From G963662605 sp963662605 (GTDB lineage Bacteria > Bacteroidota > Ignavibacteria > Ignavibacteriales > Ignavibacteriaceae): a stretch of 64,000 bases of DNA. A program made the translations under genes and the position numbers. Below the pieces are notes generated by a model, which did not search any database, was not told where the DNA came from, and saw only the letters and a list, made by a program, of their open reading frames with translations. The DNA lies in the NCBI GenBank assembly GCA_963662605.1, contig OY759785.1, positions 3,816,648 through 3,880,647 on the forward strand. The letters run 5' to 3'. This document shows positions 26,912-34,673 of this stretch, one piece after another (position 1 is the stretch's first letter; every line of letters begins with the position of its first letter).

Positions 26912-27490
26912 ATGGACCCAATCAACATAATAATCGGAATAAACATTATCGCCTTGTTTGGCGCAAATGTCGGCGGCGCAAAAAAAGGACTCAAGTCCTC
27001 TATCTCACAGGTTAGAGAACGTTCTAAAACGTATCTACAACAAGCGCCACCCTGGCTGGCGACATTTGTTCTGTTAGTATCTATTATTTGGTTATTCCCT
27101 ATCGGCGCCATTACCTACACACTCGAATATAATGTATTCAGAATGCCCGCGTTGATTGTATATCTTATTTGTTCATGGCTGCAAGTTCTTTCATACAAGC
27201 AGCTCGGCGAAAACTACTCTCAGGAAATTGTAATTTTCAAAAATCATAAACTCGTACAGTCCGGATTGTACCGCATAGTACGGCATCCTCAATACGCATT
27301 GCAGATTATTACCGATGTAGCACTGACTATCGCCCTTATCAACTATGTCGCTGCACCATTTGTAATTGCAGAGATTCCTTTATTCATTATGCGTTCTTCA
27401 TTTGAAGACAAACTTATGCAAAGAACATTTCCTGAAGAATTTGAAAAGTACAAATCCAAAACGGGGTTCATGATTCCTTTTATAGGATAA
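26912..27490 (+). CDS. Isoprenylcysteine/phospholipid methyltransferase-like membrane protein (ICMT/PEMT family)
   Basis: A 192-residue inner-membrane protein with about five membrane segments and the C-terminal SAM-binding signature of the ICMT/PEMT family: VQSGLYRIVRHPQY, followed by RSSFEDKLMQRTFPEEFEKYKSKT. The RHPxY motif and the later E-E pair coordinate the SAM moiety in known members. The methylated substrate, probably a lipid, is unknown. I chose ATG 26912 rather than 26747, because the extra residues come from a hairpin-bearing non-coding stretch. It lies 13 bp before the amidase gene. A second family-like protein is encoded at 61841-62455. Confidence 0.8.
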   Translation: MDPINIIIGINIIALFGANVGGAKKGLKSSISQVRERSKTYLQQAPPWLATFVLLVSIIWLFPIGAITYTLEYNVFRMPALIVYLICSWLQVLSYKQLGENYSQEIVIFKNHKLVQSGLYRIVRHPQYALQIITDVALTIALINYVAAPFVIAEIPLFIMRSSFEDKLMQRTFPEEFEKYKSKTGFMIPFIG

Positions 27491-27503
27491 AGATAATACT
27501 GTT

Positions 27504-29069
27504 ATGAAATACTACTTCAGGTGCTCTCAGCCGTTTTTACTTTTACTGATGCTCATTGCTTCCGGCATGGTATATAGCCAGACTCAATCCGCGCGGGAAT
27601 TAATAATCAACGGCTCACGCGCCACTGTAAAATGCCTCAGTAAACGCGGACTTGACTATGTATCGCTTGCTGATTTTGCCAAAGCAGCCGGAACTCCTTT
27701 TAAATATTCGGCCGCTGCCAAATCCGGAGAAATAAAACTCGCCAAAGGAAATTTAAAATTTCAAGCTAATAATTCTTTTTATCTGCAAACAGATAAAGCG
27801 GGGAAAAATCCCGAAGTATATCAAATGCCGATTCTTGCGATTGCCCAGAACGGAGATGTTTACTTGCCATTGAGTTACTGCCTGCCTATCCTTGCCCGGA
27901 ATAGCGGGAAAAAGATTGTTGATTCGGGAAAGAAGACTATCGCGGCACAAATACCGGCTGCCGCTGAACCGACAGAAGAAAAACCGGAGGCCCCTCAAAC
28001 AGTTTCAAATGCAAATTTGCAGTTTAAAATAACTCAGATGTCAAATGGTACTCTGGTTTCATTCAAAACTAATGCAAAGTTAAAAAAATATACATCCACC
28101 TACGATGATGGTGTAATAACGATCAATTTAAAAGGCTTTGCAAGCTCAGCCATGCCGTTGGAGTATTCCGCAGCTAAGGGTGTAGTCAGAGAAATTACCT
28201 CGGCAGATGTTAAGGGCGGAACCGACATCAAAGTACGCGTATCCTCGGATTACACAACGCACGAACTTATTCAGGAAGGTGATAAAGAACTTCTGCTAAC
28301 CATTCACAACAAAAAGTTCTCACACGCTGAATCGAGTGAAAATCCGAATAAAGAAAAATGGAAATTCGACGTTGTTGTTCTTGACGCAGGACATGGCGGA
28401 CAGGATTACGGAGCAATCGGATATAACGGCACTGTTGAAAAAAACATTAATCTTGCAGTTGTTCTTAAGCTTGGCGAAATGATTGAGCAAAGCATGAAAG
28501 ATGTCAAAGTTGTTTATACGCGTCATGACGATACATTTATAGAACTCTATAAACGCGGCAAAATCGCCAACGAAAACAACGGGAAACTGTTTGTTTCAGT
28601 CCATTGTAATTCAGTAGAATCTAAAAGCAGCGCACCGAACGGTTACGAAATTTATTTGCTTCGCCCCGGCCGGACACAGGAAGCAATCCGCATCGCGGAA
28701 CGTGAAAACGGCGTTATCAGTTATGAGGATAACCCCAGCCGTTATCAGAAGTTAACCGATGAAAACTTCATCCTTGTCAGCATGGCTCATTCGTCTAATA
28801 TGAAATATTCTGAAAAATTTGCAGATTTATTGAACAATCATTTAAAACAAACTGTTTCTATATCATCAAGAGGAATTAAGCAAGCCGGATTTTACGTCCT
28901 GGTCGGAGCTTCAATGCCCAGTATTTTGTTTGAAACAGGGTATGTTACCAATGAAGAGAACTCCCGCTACATGAAGAGCAAAGAAGGAGTTGAAGAGATT
29001 GCAAGCGCGATGTTTCAGGCAATAAAATCTTTTAAGCTGTATTACTCTGAAGAAATCGAGAATAATTAG
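27504..29069 (+). CDS. N-acetylmuramoyl-L-alanine amidase (Amidase_3) with N-terminal AMIN-like region
   Basis: A 521-residue secreted cell-wall hydrolase. A signal peptide (FLLLLMLIASGMVYSQ) is followed by a copper-amine-oxidase-N-like segment, a Pro/Ala/Glu linker near residue 150, and an AMIN-like beta domain to about 275. The zinc-dependent amidase is C-terminal. Catalytic features are DAGHGGQDYGAIG (zinc His), EKNINLAVVLKLGEMI (zinc Glu), FVSVHCNSVES (zinc His) and SILFETGYVTNEEN (catalytic Glu). It cleaves the bond between MurNAc and the stem peptide, probably during cell separation. The cytochrome c gene follows after 18 bp. Confidence 0.92.
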   Translation: MKYYFRCSQPFLLLLMLIASGMVYSQTQSARELIINGSRATVKCLSKRGLDYVSLADFAKAAGTPFKYSAAAKSGEIKLAKGNLKFQANNSFYLQTDKAGKNPEVYQMPILAIAQNGDVYLPLSYCLPILARNSGKKIVDSGKKTIAAQIPAAAEPTEEKPEAPQTVSNANLQFKITQMSNGTLVSFKTNAKLKKYTSTYDDGVITINLKGFASSAMPLEYSAAKGVVREITSADVKGGTDIKVRVSSDYTTHELIQEGDKELLLTIHNKKFSHAESSENPNKEKWKFDVVVLDAGHGGQDYGAIGYNGTVEKNINLAVVLKLGEMIEQSMKDVKVVYTRHDDTFIELYKRGKIANENNGKLFVSVHCNSVESKSSAPNGYEIYLLRPGRTQEAIRIAERENGVISYEDNPSRYQKLTDENFILVSMAHSSNMKYSEKFADLLNNHLKQTVSISSRGIKQAGFYVLVGASMPSILFETGYVTNEENSRYMKSKEGVEEIASAMFQAIKSFKLYYSEEIENN

Positions 29070-29087
29070 TCAAAGGTTAAGAATTAT

Positions 29088-29507
29088 ATGACAAAAGCAC
29101 AGATCTGGATTGCAATATTTTTAGGCCTGTTCGTAATACTGTTCGTCGTTCAGCGGGCATTAAAAACCGAGACCCCTTCCACCTCACCCGCATCTCAAAT
29201 GACCATGCAGGCTGAACCAGCTAATGCTGAAGTAACCGGTGAAAACCTCATTGGAGAGTTTGGTTGTGTTAATTGCCACGGAAATGATCTTGGCGGCACC
29301 GCGATGGCTCCATCTCTTCACGGCCTTGCTTCGGTATACACAAAGGAGCAATTAGTCGCCTACCTGCAAAATCCGGCTTCACAAAGCGGCTCGGAGCGGT
29401 ATCAAATAATGAAGTCAAAATACAGCGGAGCGATGCCTTCATTCAACGGACATGATGTTCATGAACTGGAAAAAATAGCGGATGTACTGCTCAGTATCGG
29501 TCAGTAA
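29088..29507 (+). CDS. Membrane-anchored c-type cytochrome (single haem)
   Basis: A 139-residue protein with an N-terminal membrane anchor (WIAIFLGLFVILFVVQRAL), a short Ser/Pro/Ala-rich tether and one class I cytochrome c domain. The haem site is FGCVNCHGNDLGG, and a methionine in SKYSGAMPSFNG is the likely sixth ligand. It would carry electrons in the periplasm. It shares direction and close spacing with the amidase gene, though no functional tie is obvious. A strong terminator follows. Confidence 0.9.
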   Translation: MTKAQIWIAIFLGLFVILFVVQRALKTETPSTSPASQMTMQAEPANAEVTGENLIGEFGCVNCHGNDLGGTAMAPSLHGLASVYTKEQLVAYLQNPASQSGSERYQIMKSKYSGAMPSFNGHDVHELEKIADVLLSIGQ

Positions 29508-29521
29508 AATTTCATTTAAAA

Positions 29522-29557
29522 GCAAAAAGCCCCCGATTGAACGGGGGTTTTTTTTGC
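29522..29557. terminator. Bidirectional intrinsic terminator between cytochrome c and aldolase genes
   Basis: GCAAAAAGCCCCCG and CGGGGGTTTTTTTTGC form a strong stem around a short loop, with T tracts on both strands. It lies between two convergent genes. Confidence 0.92.
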
Positions 29558-29569
29558 AATTACGTTTTG

Positions 29570-30619
29570 TTATGCAATTGTAACTTCTTTTTCAAGATAT
29601 ACATCCTGAATAAGATTCAATAATTTAACACCTTCGGCAAGAGGTCTCTGGAAAGCTTTTCTTCCGGAGATCAAGCCCATACCGCCTGCACGTTTATTGA
29701 CAACCGCAGTTTTAACTGCTTCGGCAAAATCGTTTTCGCCTGAAGCTCCACCGCTGTTGATCAATCCTGCACGACCACAGTAATTGTTCAATACCTGATA
29801 ACGGGTAAGGTCAATCTGGTGATCTGAAGTTAAATCGGAATAAACTTTTTTATGTGTTTTTCCGAAGCCTTTCAATGAATTGTAACCACCGTTGTTTTCC
29901 GGTAATTTCTGTTTGATAATGTCGGCTTCAATAGTAACACCAAGATGGTTTGCCTGACCTGTTAAATCAGCAGAAACATGATAATCTTTGTCTGATTTGA
30001 AAGCAGGATTTCTTAAGTAGCACCACAAAATTGTAGCGAGACCCATTTCGTGAGCGTATTTGAATGCTTCGCTGACTTCAATGATCTGACGAGCGCTCTC
30101 AGGTGAACCGAAATAAATTGTTGCACCAACTGCGGCAGCGCCCATATCATATGCCTGATCAATACCGGCGAACATGATCTGATCTGCTTTATTAGGATAG
30201 GTCAATAATTCATTATGGTTGATTTTTACAATAAACGGAATTTTTGGCGCATATTTTCTCGCGACAGAACCTAAAACGCCGAGTGTTGAAGCAACGGCAT
30301 TACAACCGCCTTCAACTGCGAGCTTAACAATGTTTTCTGAATCAAAATAATCAGGATTCGGGGCAAAAGAAGCAGCCGCCGAGTGTTCAATTCCCTGATC
30401 AACAGGCAAAATTGAAACATATCCGGTTCCTGCAAGGCGCCCGGTCTGGAAAATCCACTCTAAGTTCTTCAATACGTTAATGTTTCTATCGGTCGGGACA
30501 AAGATTCTGTCAACAAAATCCGGTCCGGGAAGATGAAGACGATCTTTTGAAACCTTGGCTTTGTAGCTCAACAAAGCATCTGCTTCGCTGCCTAATAATT
30601 CTTTAATTTTATCTATCAT
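29570..30619 (-). CDS. Class I fructose-bisphosphate aldolase (archaeal/DhnA-FbaB type)
   Basis: A 349-residue TIM-barrel aldolase cleaving fructose 1,6-bisphosphate to the triose phosphates that TpiA interconverts. Supporting motifs are SILPVDQGIEHS, FIVKINHNELLTYP, AVGATIYFGSPES, and the C-terminal INSGGASGENDFAEAV and RAGGMGLISGRKAFQRP, which form the phosphate site. The Schiff-base lysine should lie in the segment near DLTGQANHLGVTIEADIIKQK in this family, though I cannot assign it precisely. ATG 30619 follows GGGGGA. It is monocistronic between a terminator and the DUF4405 gene. Confidence 0.92.
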   Translation of the reverse strand: MIDKIKELLGSEADALLSYKAKVSKDRLHLPGPDFVDRIFVPTDRNINVLKNLEWIFQTGRLAGTGYVSILPVDQGIEHSAAASFAPNPDYFDSENIVKLAVEGGCNAVASTLGVLGSVARKYAPKIPFIVKINHNELLTYPNKADQIMFAGIDQAYDMGAAAVGATIYFGSPESARQIIEVSEAFKYAHEMGLATILWCYLRNPAFKSDKDYHVSADLTGQANHLGVTIEADIIKQKLPENNGGYNSLKGFGKTHKKVYSDLTSDHQIDLTRYQVLNNYCGRAGLINSGGASGENDFAEAVKTAVVNKRAGGMGLISGRKAFQRPLAEGVKLLNLIQDVYLEKEVTIA

Positions 30620-30776
30620 GGGGGACTCCCGATTAGTTATGAAATAAAGATTCGATAATTATCGTAGTTTGTTTCGGAAAGATACCGCAAAATCAGGAGT
30701 ATTCAAATCCATAAATCAAGATTTTTTAGTAAAACTACTTAAACGATAACCCTCCGGAGCTTTATTTTATAAGCAC

Positions 30777-31115
30777 TTAGCGAACATGAAACGCATGCGA
30801 AGAGAACAACCCCACGACCCCCAAAACCAGAATTATCGCGTACCATGCCTCTTTGCTCATCCGTTGGCTCTTAACTTTATTTATGTAGTGTAATAACGCG
30901 CGCCAATTATATGTTACATGGGTTACTGCAGAAATGCAGAATATCAGTGCGGACATGTTGTGCACCGACATCCAGAAATGATATTGCTGCGTCATTGCTG
31001 AAAATGCTAATTGATGATTCATTATGCCGGAAAGGGGTAATAATATTCCGGAAAGGAACATCGCCACCGATGCAAATGCTCTTTTATTGAATGATTTTTT
31101 TTCATTGGATTCCAT
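30777..31115 (-). CDS. DUF4405-like haem-binding membrane protein
   Basis: A 112-residue protein with three membrane helices. Histidines lie at positions typical of small cytochrome-b-like proteins of DUF4405: GIMNHQ, HFWMSVHN, SAVTHVTYNW and ALLHY. These could ligate haem and pass electrons to or from quinone. It ends in SSHAFHVR. Its start overlaps the 3' end of a 4Fe-4S protein gene by 14 bp, strongly suggesting an electron-transfer pair. The haem-binding role is inferred from histidine spacing and family resemblance only. Confidence 0.8.
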   Translation of the reverse strand: MESNEKKSFNKRAFASVAMFLSGILLPLSGIMNHQLAFSAMTQQYHFWMSVHNMSALIFCISAVTHVTYNWRALLHYINKVKSQRMSKEAWYAIILVLGVVGLFSSHAFHVR

Positions 31116-31350
31116 GTGTCAATCCTGTTTTTCTATACGCTCCAAATTCGCAAGTCTTAACACATTGCAAGCAGCCCGTGCAATTATCAGGATACTCGAT
31201 GAGCGCATGTTTGTGAATAATAATATCAACTTTGCCTATGACATTTTTTTTACAGTTGCTCAGGCATTTCCAACAAGCCTGACACTTTTTTGTGTCTAAT
31301 TCGACAAATTTGGTTTGTGTGTGATTTTTGTTCCTAAAACGTAATTTCAT
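31102..31350 (-). CDS. Small 4Fe-4S ferredoxin-type protein
   Basis: An 82-residue protein with two 4Fe-4S cluster motifs: CQACWKCLSNCKKNV and CTGCLQCVKTCEFGA (CxxCxxCxxxC twice). It has no membrane segment or twin-arginine signal. I prefer ATG 31350, which has AAAGGA upstream. A GTG frame back to 31374 adds eight residues without a good site. It overlaps the DUF4405 gene and lies 49 bp downstream of a Crp/Fnr regulator, which may control both. Confidence 0.88.
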   Translation of the reverse strand: MKLRFRNKNHTQTKFVELDTKKCQACWKCLSNCKKNVIGKVDIIIHKHALIEYPDNCTGCLQCVKTCEFGAYRKTGLTHGIQ

Positions 31351-31422
31351 TGTAATTGTTTCCTTTCGTACCACAAAACTAAGCAGGCTGCGGGAGAGGA
31401 AACGATAACAATTGTTAAGAAA

Positions 31423-31977
31423 TTATTTTCTGTTTCTGATTCTACTCAATGAGATGGGTGTTATACCGAGGTAGGATGCGATGTAGTGTTGAGGAATCCG
31501 CCGGATAATTTCGGGATGCTGTTGTAATAGCTCCTCATAACGTTTTTGCGGATTGTCTTTTATTCTCGACAGGAAAAGTTTACTGTAGTCGGACAGCCGC
31601 TGGATTAGTATTTGCTGAAATCCGTCCTTTAATTCCGGGAAGCGCACGAATAAATCATCAAATCCCTCCTTCGTTATAAAAGTAACTTGTGAAGGCTCAA
31701 TAGTTTCCAGATTAAATATGCTTGGTTGTCTGCCGAAGAAACTTTCCATTGATGATACTGCCTGCCCCTCAAAGAAAAACTGGAAAGTTACATCCTTTCC
31801 GTCGTTGTTGAACCACATGCGCAGACAGCCCTTTTTTATGAAATACAACCGCGTGGATATTTCGCCTTCATGGAGCAGGGTGGTTTTCGACGGAAACTCA
31901 ACGGACTGAAACAGGTGCTGTATCTGCCTCCAGTGTGCCGTATCATTCCTGAGTTTTGTAATGAGGTTTTCAATCAT
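31423..31977 (-). CDS. Crp/Fnr-family transcriptional regulator
   Basis: A 184-residue regulator of the Bacteroidetes-type Crp family. Residues 15-125 form a cyclic-nucleotide-binding-like barrel (TLLHEGEISTRLYFIKKGCLRMWF, FFEGQAVSSMESFF). Residues 150-184 form a compact winged helix-turn-helix (IPQHYIASYLGITPISLSRIR). It lacks the Fnr cysteines and the Crp-type PFGExxL core, so the effector is unknown. It lies between a PAS/GAF histidine kinase (37 bp upstream) and the ferredoxin/DUF4405 pair, suggesting it regulates that redox operon. Confidence 0.9.
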   Translation of the reverse strand: MIENLITKLRNDTAHWRQIQHLFQSVEFPSKTTLLHEGEISTRLYFIKKGCLRMWFNNDGKDVTFQFFFEGQAVSSMESFFGRQPSIFNLETIEPSQVTFITKEGFDDLFVRFPELKDGFQQILIQRLSDYSKLFLSRIKDNPQKRYEELLQQHPEIIRRIPQHYIASYLGITPISLSRIRNRK

Positions 31978-32014
31978 GAGTTATGTCCGCAATGCAGCAA
32001 CATACGAAAAAAAC

Positions 32015-34291
32015 CTATCCGAATTTCAACGGAAGCAAAACAAAGAAAGTAGAACCTTTACCGGGTTCGCTTTCAAGATAGATTTGTCCTTCTGCCTTGG
32101 CGACAAAATTTTTCACGAGCGCCAGCCCGAGTCCTGTTCCTTCGCTCATTCTGTTAAGGCCTTCGCTCGCCTGGCGGAAAGGCTCCCATATCAGTTTCTG
32201 CTTTTCTTTCGGTATGCCAACACCGGTATCAACCACTTTAAGGCCGAGCCAAGCTTTGTCTTCTACCATTTCTTTTGTAAGAGTGACGGTGACACCGCCT
32301 TCGGATGTATAGTTAATAGCATTGTTGATAAGATTTTCGGCAACCTGCCGTAAAATCCTCTCATCGTACACCGCTTGGAGGGATTCGATTTTCGGCACAA
32401 ACATCAGGTAGAGGTTTTTTTTGTGTGCGGCTTCCATGAATAACTTCACAGTATCGTCAATAATCGAAACGACATTGATACTTTTCAAATTAAGCGCGAT
32501 ATGTTCTGATTGAACTTTTGAAAAATCAAGCAGCATATTCAGCGTTTTTAATAAACGTGTTCCGCTGTTGTGAATAACATTCGCGTACCCTTTGAATTCT
32601 TCGTTATCGGCAAGCAAATCAATGAGTATTTCAGAAAATCCCAGAATGCCGATCATCGGCGTGCGAAGTTCATGGCTCATGTTGGCGAGGAAAATCGTTT
32701 TTAGTCGGTTTGCCTCTTCAGCATTCTCCTTGGCAAGAATTAAATCATTTTCTATGCGCTTACGTTCGGTTATATCACGGGCGACGCCGACATACGCAAT
32801 CGGCTCTCCCGATTTATCCTTTACAGTTGAGGCCCATACTTCAACCGGGAACTCCGAACCGTCTTTTCTGACATTGGTTAATTCACCCAGCCAGTAGTCA
32901 CCTAAATTTGCTTGTGCAATAAGACGATCGTTTTCTTTAATGTTTTTATCTCTCCGGATAATAGAGATTTTTTGCCCTATTATTTCCTGCTTAGTGTAAC
33001 CGTAAGTATCTAAAAATGCCTGATTGACAAAAATGATATTGTTGTCGAAATCCGTAATGGAAACACAGTCTTTAACCGACTTGAGCGACTCCGATAGAAT
33101 CATTGATTGATACTCGCTCTTTTTTTGCTCGGTAATATCTTCCTGCATGAGCATGTAGTTGGTTATCTCCCCGGTTTCATTGAAGATCGGGAATAGGTAG
33201 CTCCACGTCCAGAAAAGCTCCCCGGATTTTTTTCTCACCTGAACAATACCTGTCCAATCTTTACCGTTAACCAATTGACTCAGGATTTGCTCATATTCCT
33301 GTTCCGGCGTATCATGATATTTCAGCATAGAAATATTCTGACCGATAACTTCACTCGATAAATAGCCGGTCACGCTGGAAAATCTCGGATTGATAATTTC
33401 AATATCACCGTGCAGATCAAGAATCATGATAAGCAGCGGGCTTTGCTGTATGGCCGCAGAAATTTTTCTTAGGTCATTTTCGGTGCGTTTTTGCACTAAT
33501 ATTTTTTGAAGCTCATCCCCGATAAGTTGTAACGAGATAACATCTTCATTTGTGTAATCGGCTTCTTTATTGCCGACCCCTATAACCAGATGTACGGAAT
33601 CATTGTCAATAACAGGCAGGCTCAAATGTCTCTTAATGGTTACATGCCCTTCGGGAAGGCCTTTCTTATCCGGTGCTTTTTCATAATCATTGTGGATGAC
33701 GGGTTTTTTCAGACGAATTGCGTCCGCCCATATACCGGCCTTTTCAAGATCAATTTGGGCATCAGGTTCAGCGATACACGACTTCAGCGCTTCATCATTC
33801 CATATCGCAGAAAGCACAGCTCTATGGTCATGCGTTAGTGTATGCAAATAGCCGATTGTGCTGCCCGTTATTACAACAGCACTATCTAATGCGAATTTGT
33901 ATAACTCTTTTTCTGTTAAGATTTGAGACTTGCTGTGAAGCTCATACAAATAATTCGTCCGGATATAGTTGCTCTTCGCCGTTTCCGAGCACCTTACGGC
34001 AAATATATTAAATTCGACTAATTTCTGTTGGGCTGAGAATGCCGGTTGAAATATCCACTCAAGATATTCGTTGCCTGTTAATAAGCTTTGCTGTTGAACA
34101 GTATGTGAATTTTCCGAATCCACCAGCGCTTCTTCGAGTTTTAGTCTCTCTGATGGAGTAAATAACGACGTGAAATATTTTCCGGTTAATTCTTTTGGGG
34201 TTTTGTGGAAATAAAGGCATGCCTCTTCACTTGCAGAAGTAATGATTTTACCTGCTGATACGACAAAAGAGATTAGTTTACTTGTTCTCAT
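32015..34291 (-). CDS. PAS-GAF-PAS-PAS hybrid-input sensor histidine kinase
   Basis: A 758-residue soluble kinase. A degenerate PAS domain occupies about 5-115, a GAF domain 125-275 (TGSTIGYLHTLTHDHRAVLSAIWND), PAS domains 285-405 and 410-525 (the second ending GVARDITERKRIE), HisKA about 530-600 and HATPase 645-757. The phospho-acceptor histidine lies in NMSHELRTPMIGILGFS. ATP-binding boxes are NLINNAINYT, VVDTGVGIPKEKQ and GTGLGLALVKNF. There are no membrane segments, so it senses a cytosolic signal such as redox state. No receiver domain is fused. The nearest response regulator (38234) is about 4 kb away and on the other strand. Confidence 0.93.
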   Translation of the reverse strand: MRTSKLISFVVSAGKIITSASEEACLYFHKTPKELTGKYFTSLFTPSERLKLEEALVDSENSHTVQQQSLLTGNEYLEWIFQPAFSAQQKLVEFNIFAVRCSETAKSNYIRTNYLYELHSKSQILTEKELYKFALDSAVVITGSTIGYLHTLTHDHRAVLSAIWNDEALKSCIAEPDAQIDLEKAGIWADAIRLKKPVIHNDYEKAPDKKGLPEGHVTIKRHLSLPVIDNDSVHLVIGVGNKEADYTNEDVISLQLIGDELQKILVQKRTENDLRKISAAIQQSPLLIMILDLHGDIEIINPRFSSVTGYLSSEVIGQNISMLKYHDTPEQEYEQILSQLVNGKDWTGIVQVRKKSGELFWTWSYLFPIFNETGEITNYMLMQEDITEQKKSEYQSMILSESLKSVKDCVSITDFDNNIIFVNQAFLDTYGYTKQEIIGQKISIIRRDKNIKENDRLIAQANLGDYWLGELTNVRKDGSEFPVEVWASTVKDKSGEPIAYVGVARDITERKRIENDLILAKENAEEANRLKTIFLANMSHELRTPMIGILGFSEILIDLLADNEEFKGYANVIHNSGTRLLKTLNMLLDFSKVQSEHIALNLKSINVVSIIDDTVKLFMEAAHKKNLYLMFVPKIESLQAVYDERILRQVAENLINNAINYTSEGGVTVTLTKEMVEDKAWLGLKVVDTGVGIPKEKQKLIWEPFRQASEGLNRMSEGTGLGLALVKNFVAKAEGQIYLESEPGKGSTFFVLLPLKFG

Positions 34292-34673
34292 ATAAATGCC
34301 ATACTAAACCGAAAAAACATGAGACAAAATACCGCGCCCCGGTGTACCGGGATTGAAGCCCGGAACAGCCGCAAAAAAAATTGGATATGTGAAGACGTGG
34401 AAATACTTAAATCCGAAATATCCGCTGATAGAAAATTACTGAAAATAGATGTCTCTGCAAAATCTTTAAATTTGAAGCAAGTGACTGCTTGTAAAATAAT
34501 CACCCGGCGGCATCCTGTTATCGGTTTGGGCGCTTCAATTTTTCTTGCGGTGAACAAAATATCTTTCCTATCTTCTTTAATTCCTTTAAGTTAGGGAAAT
34601 GTTTTCATGAAAATCTTGCACAAAACAACTGGCGGATTTTAGTTTATTTACCATTTATAGCACAGGAAAAAAC
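34292..34673. other. 382-bp divergent intergenic region
   Basis: Separates the minus-strand histidine kinase from the plus-strand OPT transporter, so both promoters should lie here. A short open frame at 34319-34594 has no family similarity and no good ribosome site, and I do not call it. GC-rich segments at 34337-34363 can form two mutually exclusive hairpins. Otherwise I see nothing. Confidence 0.45.

Noticed and set aside
34319..34594. Plus-strand frame of 91 codons between the kinase and the OPT transporter
   Set aside because: No family similarity, no ribosome site, starts within the kinase leader, and covers hairpin-forming sequence.
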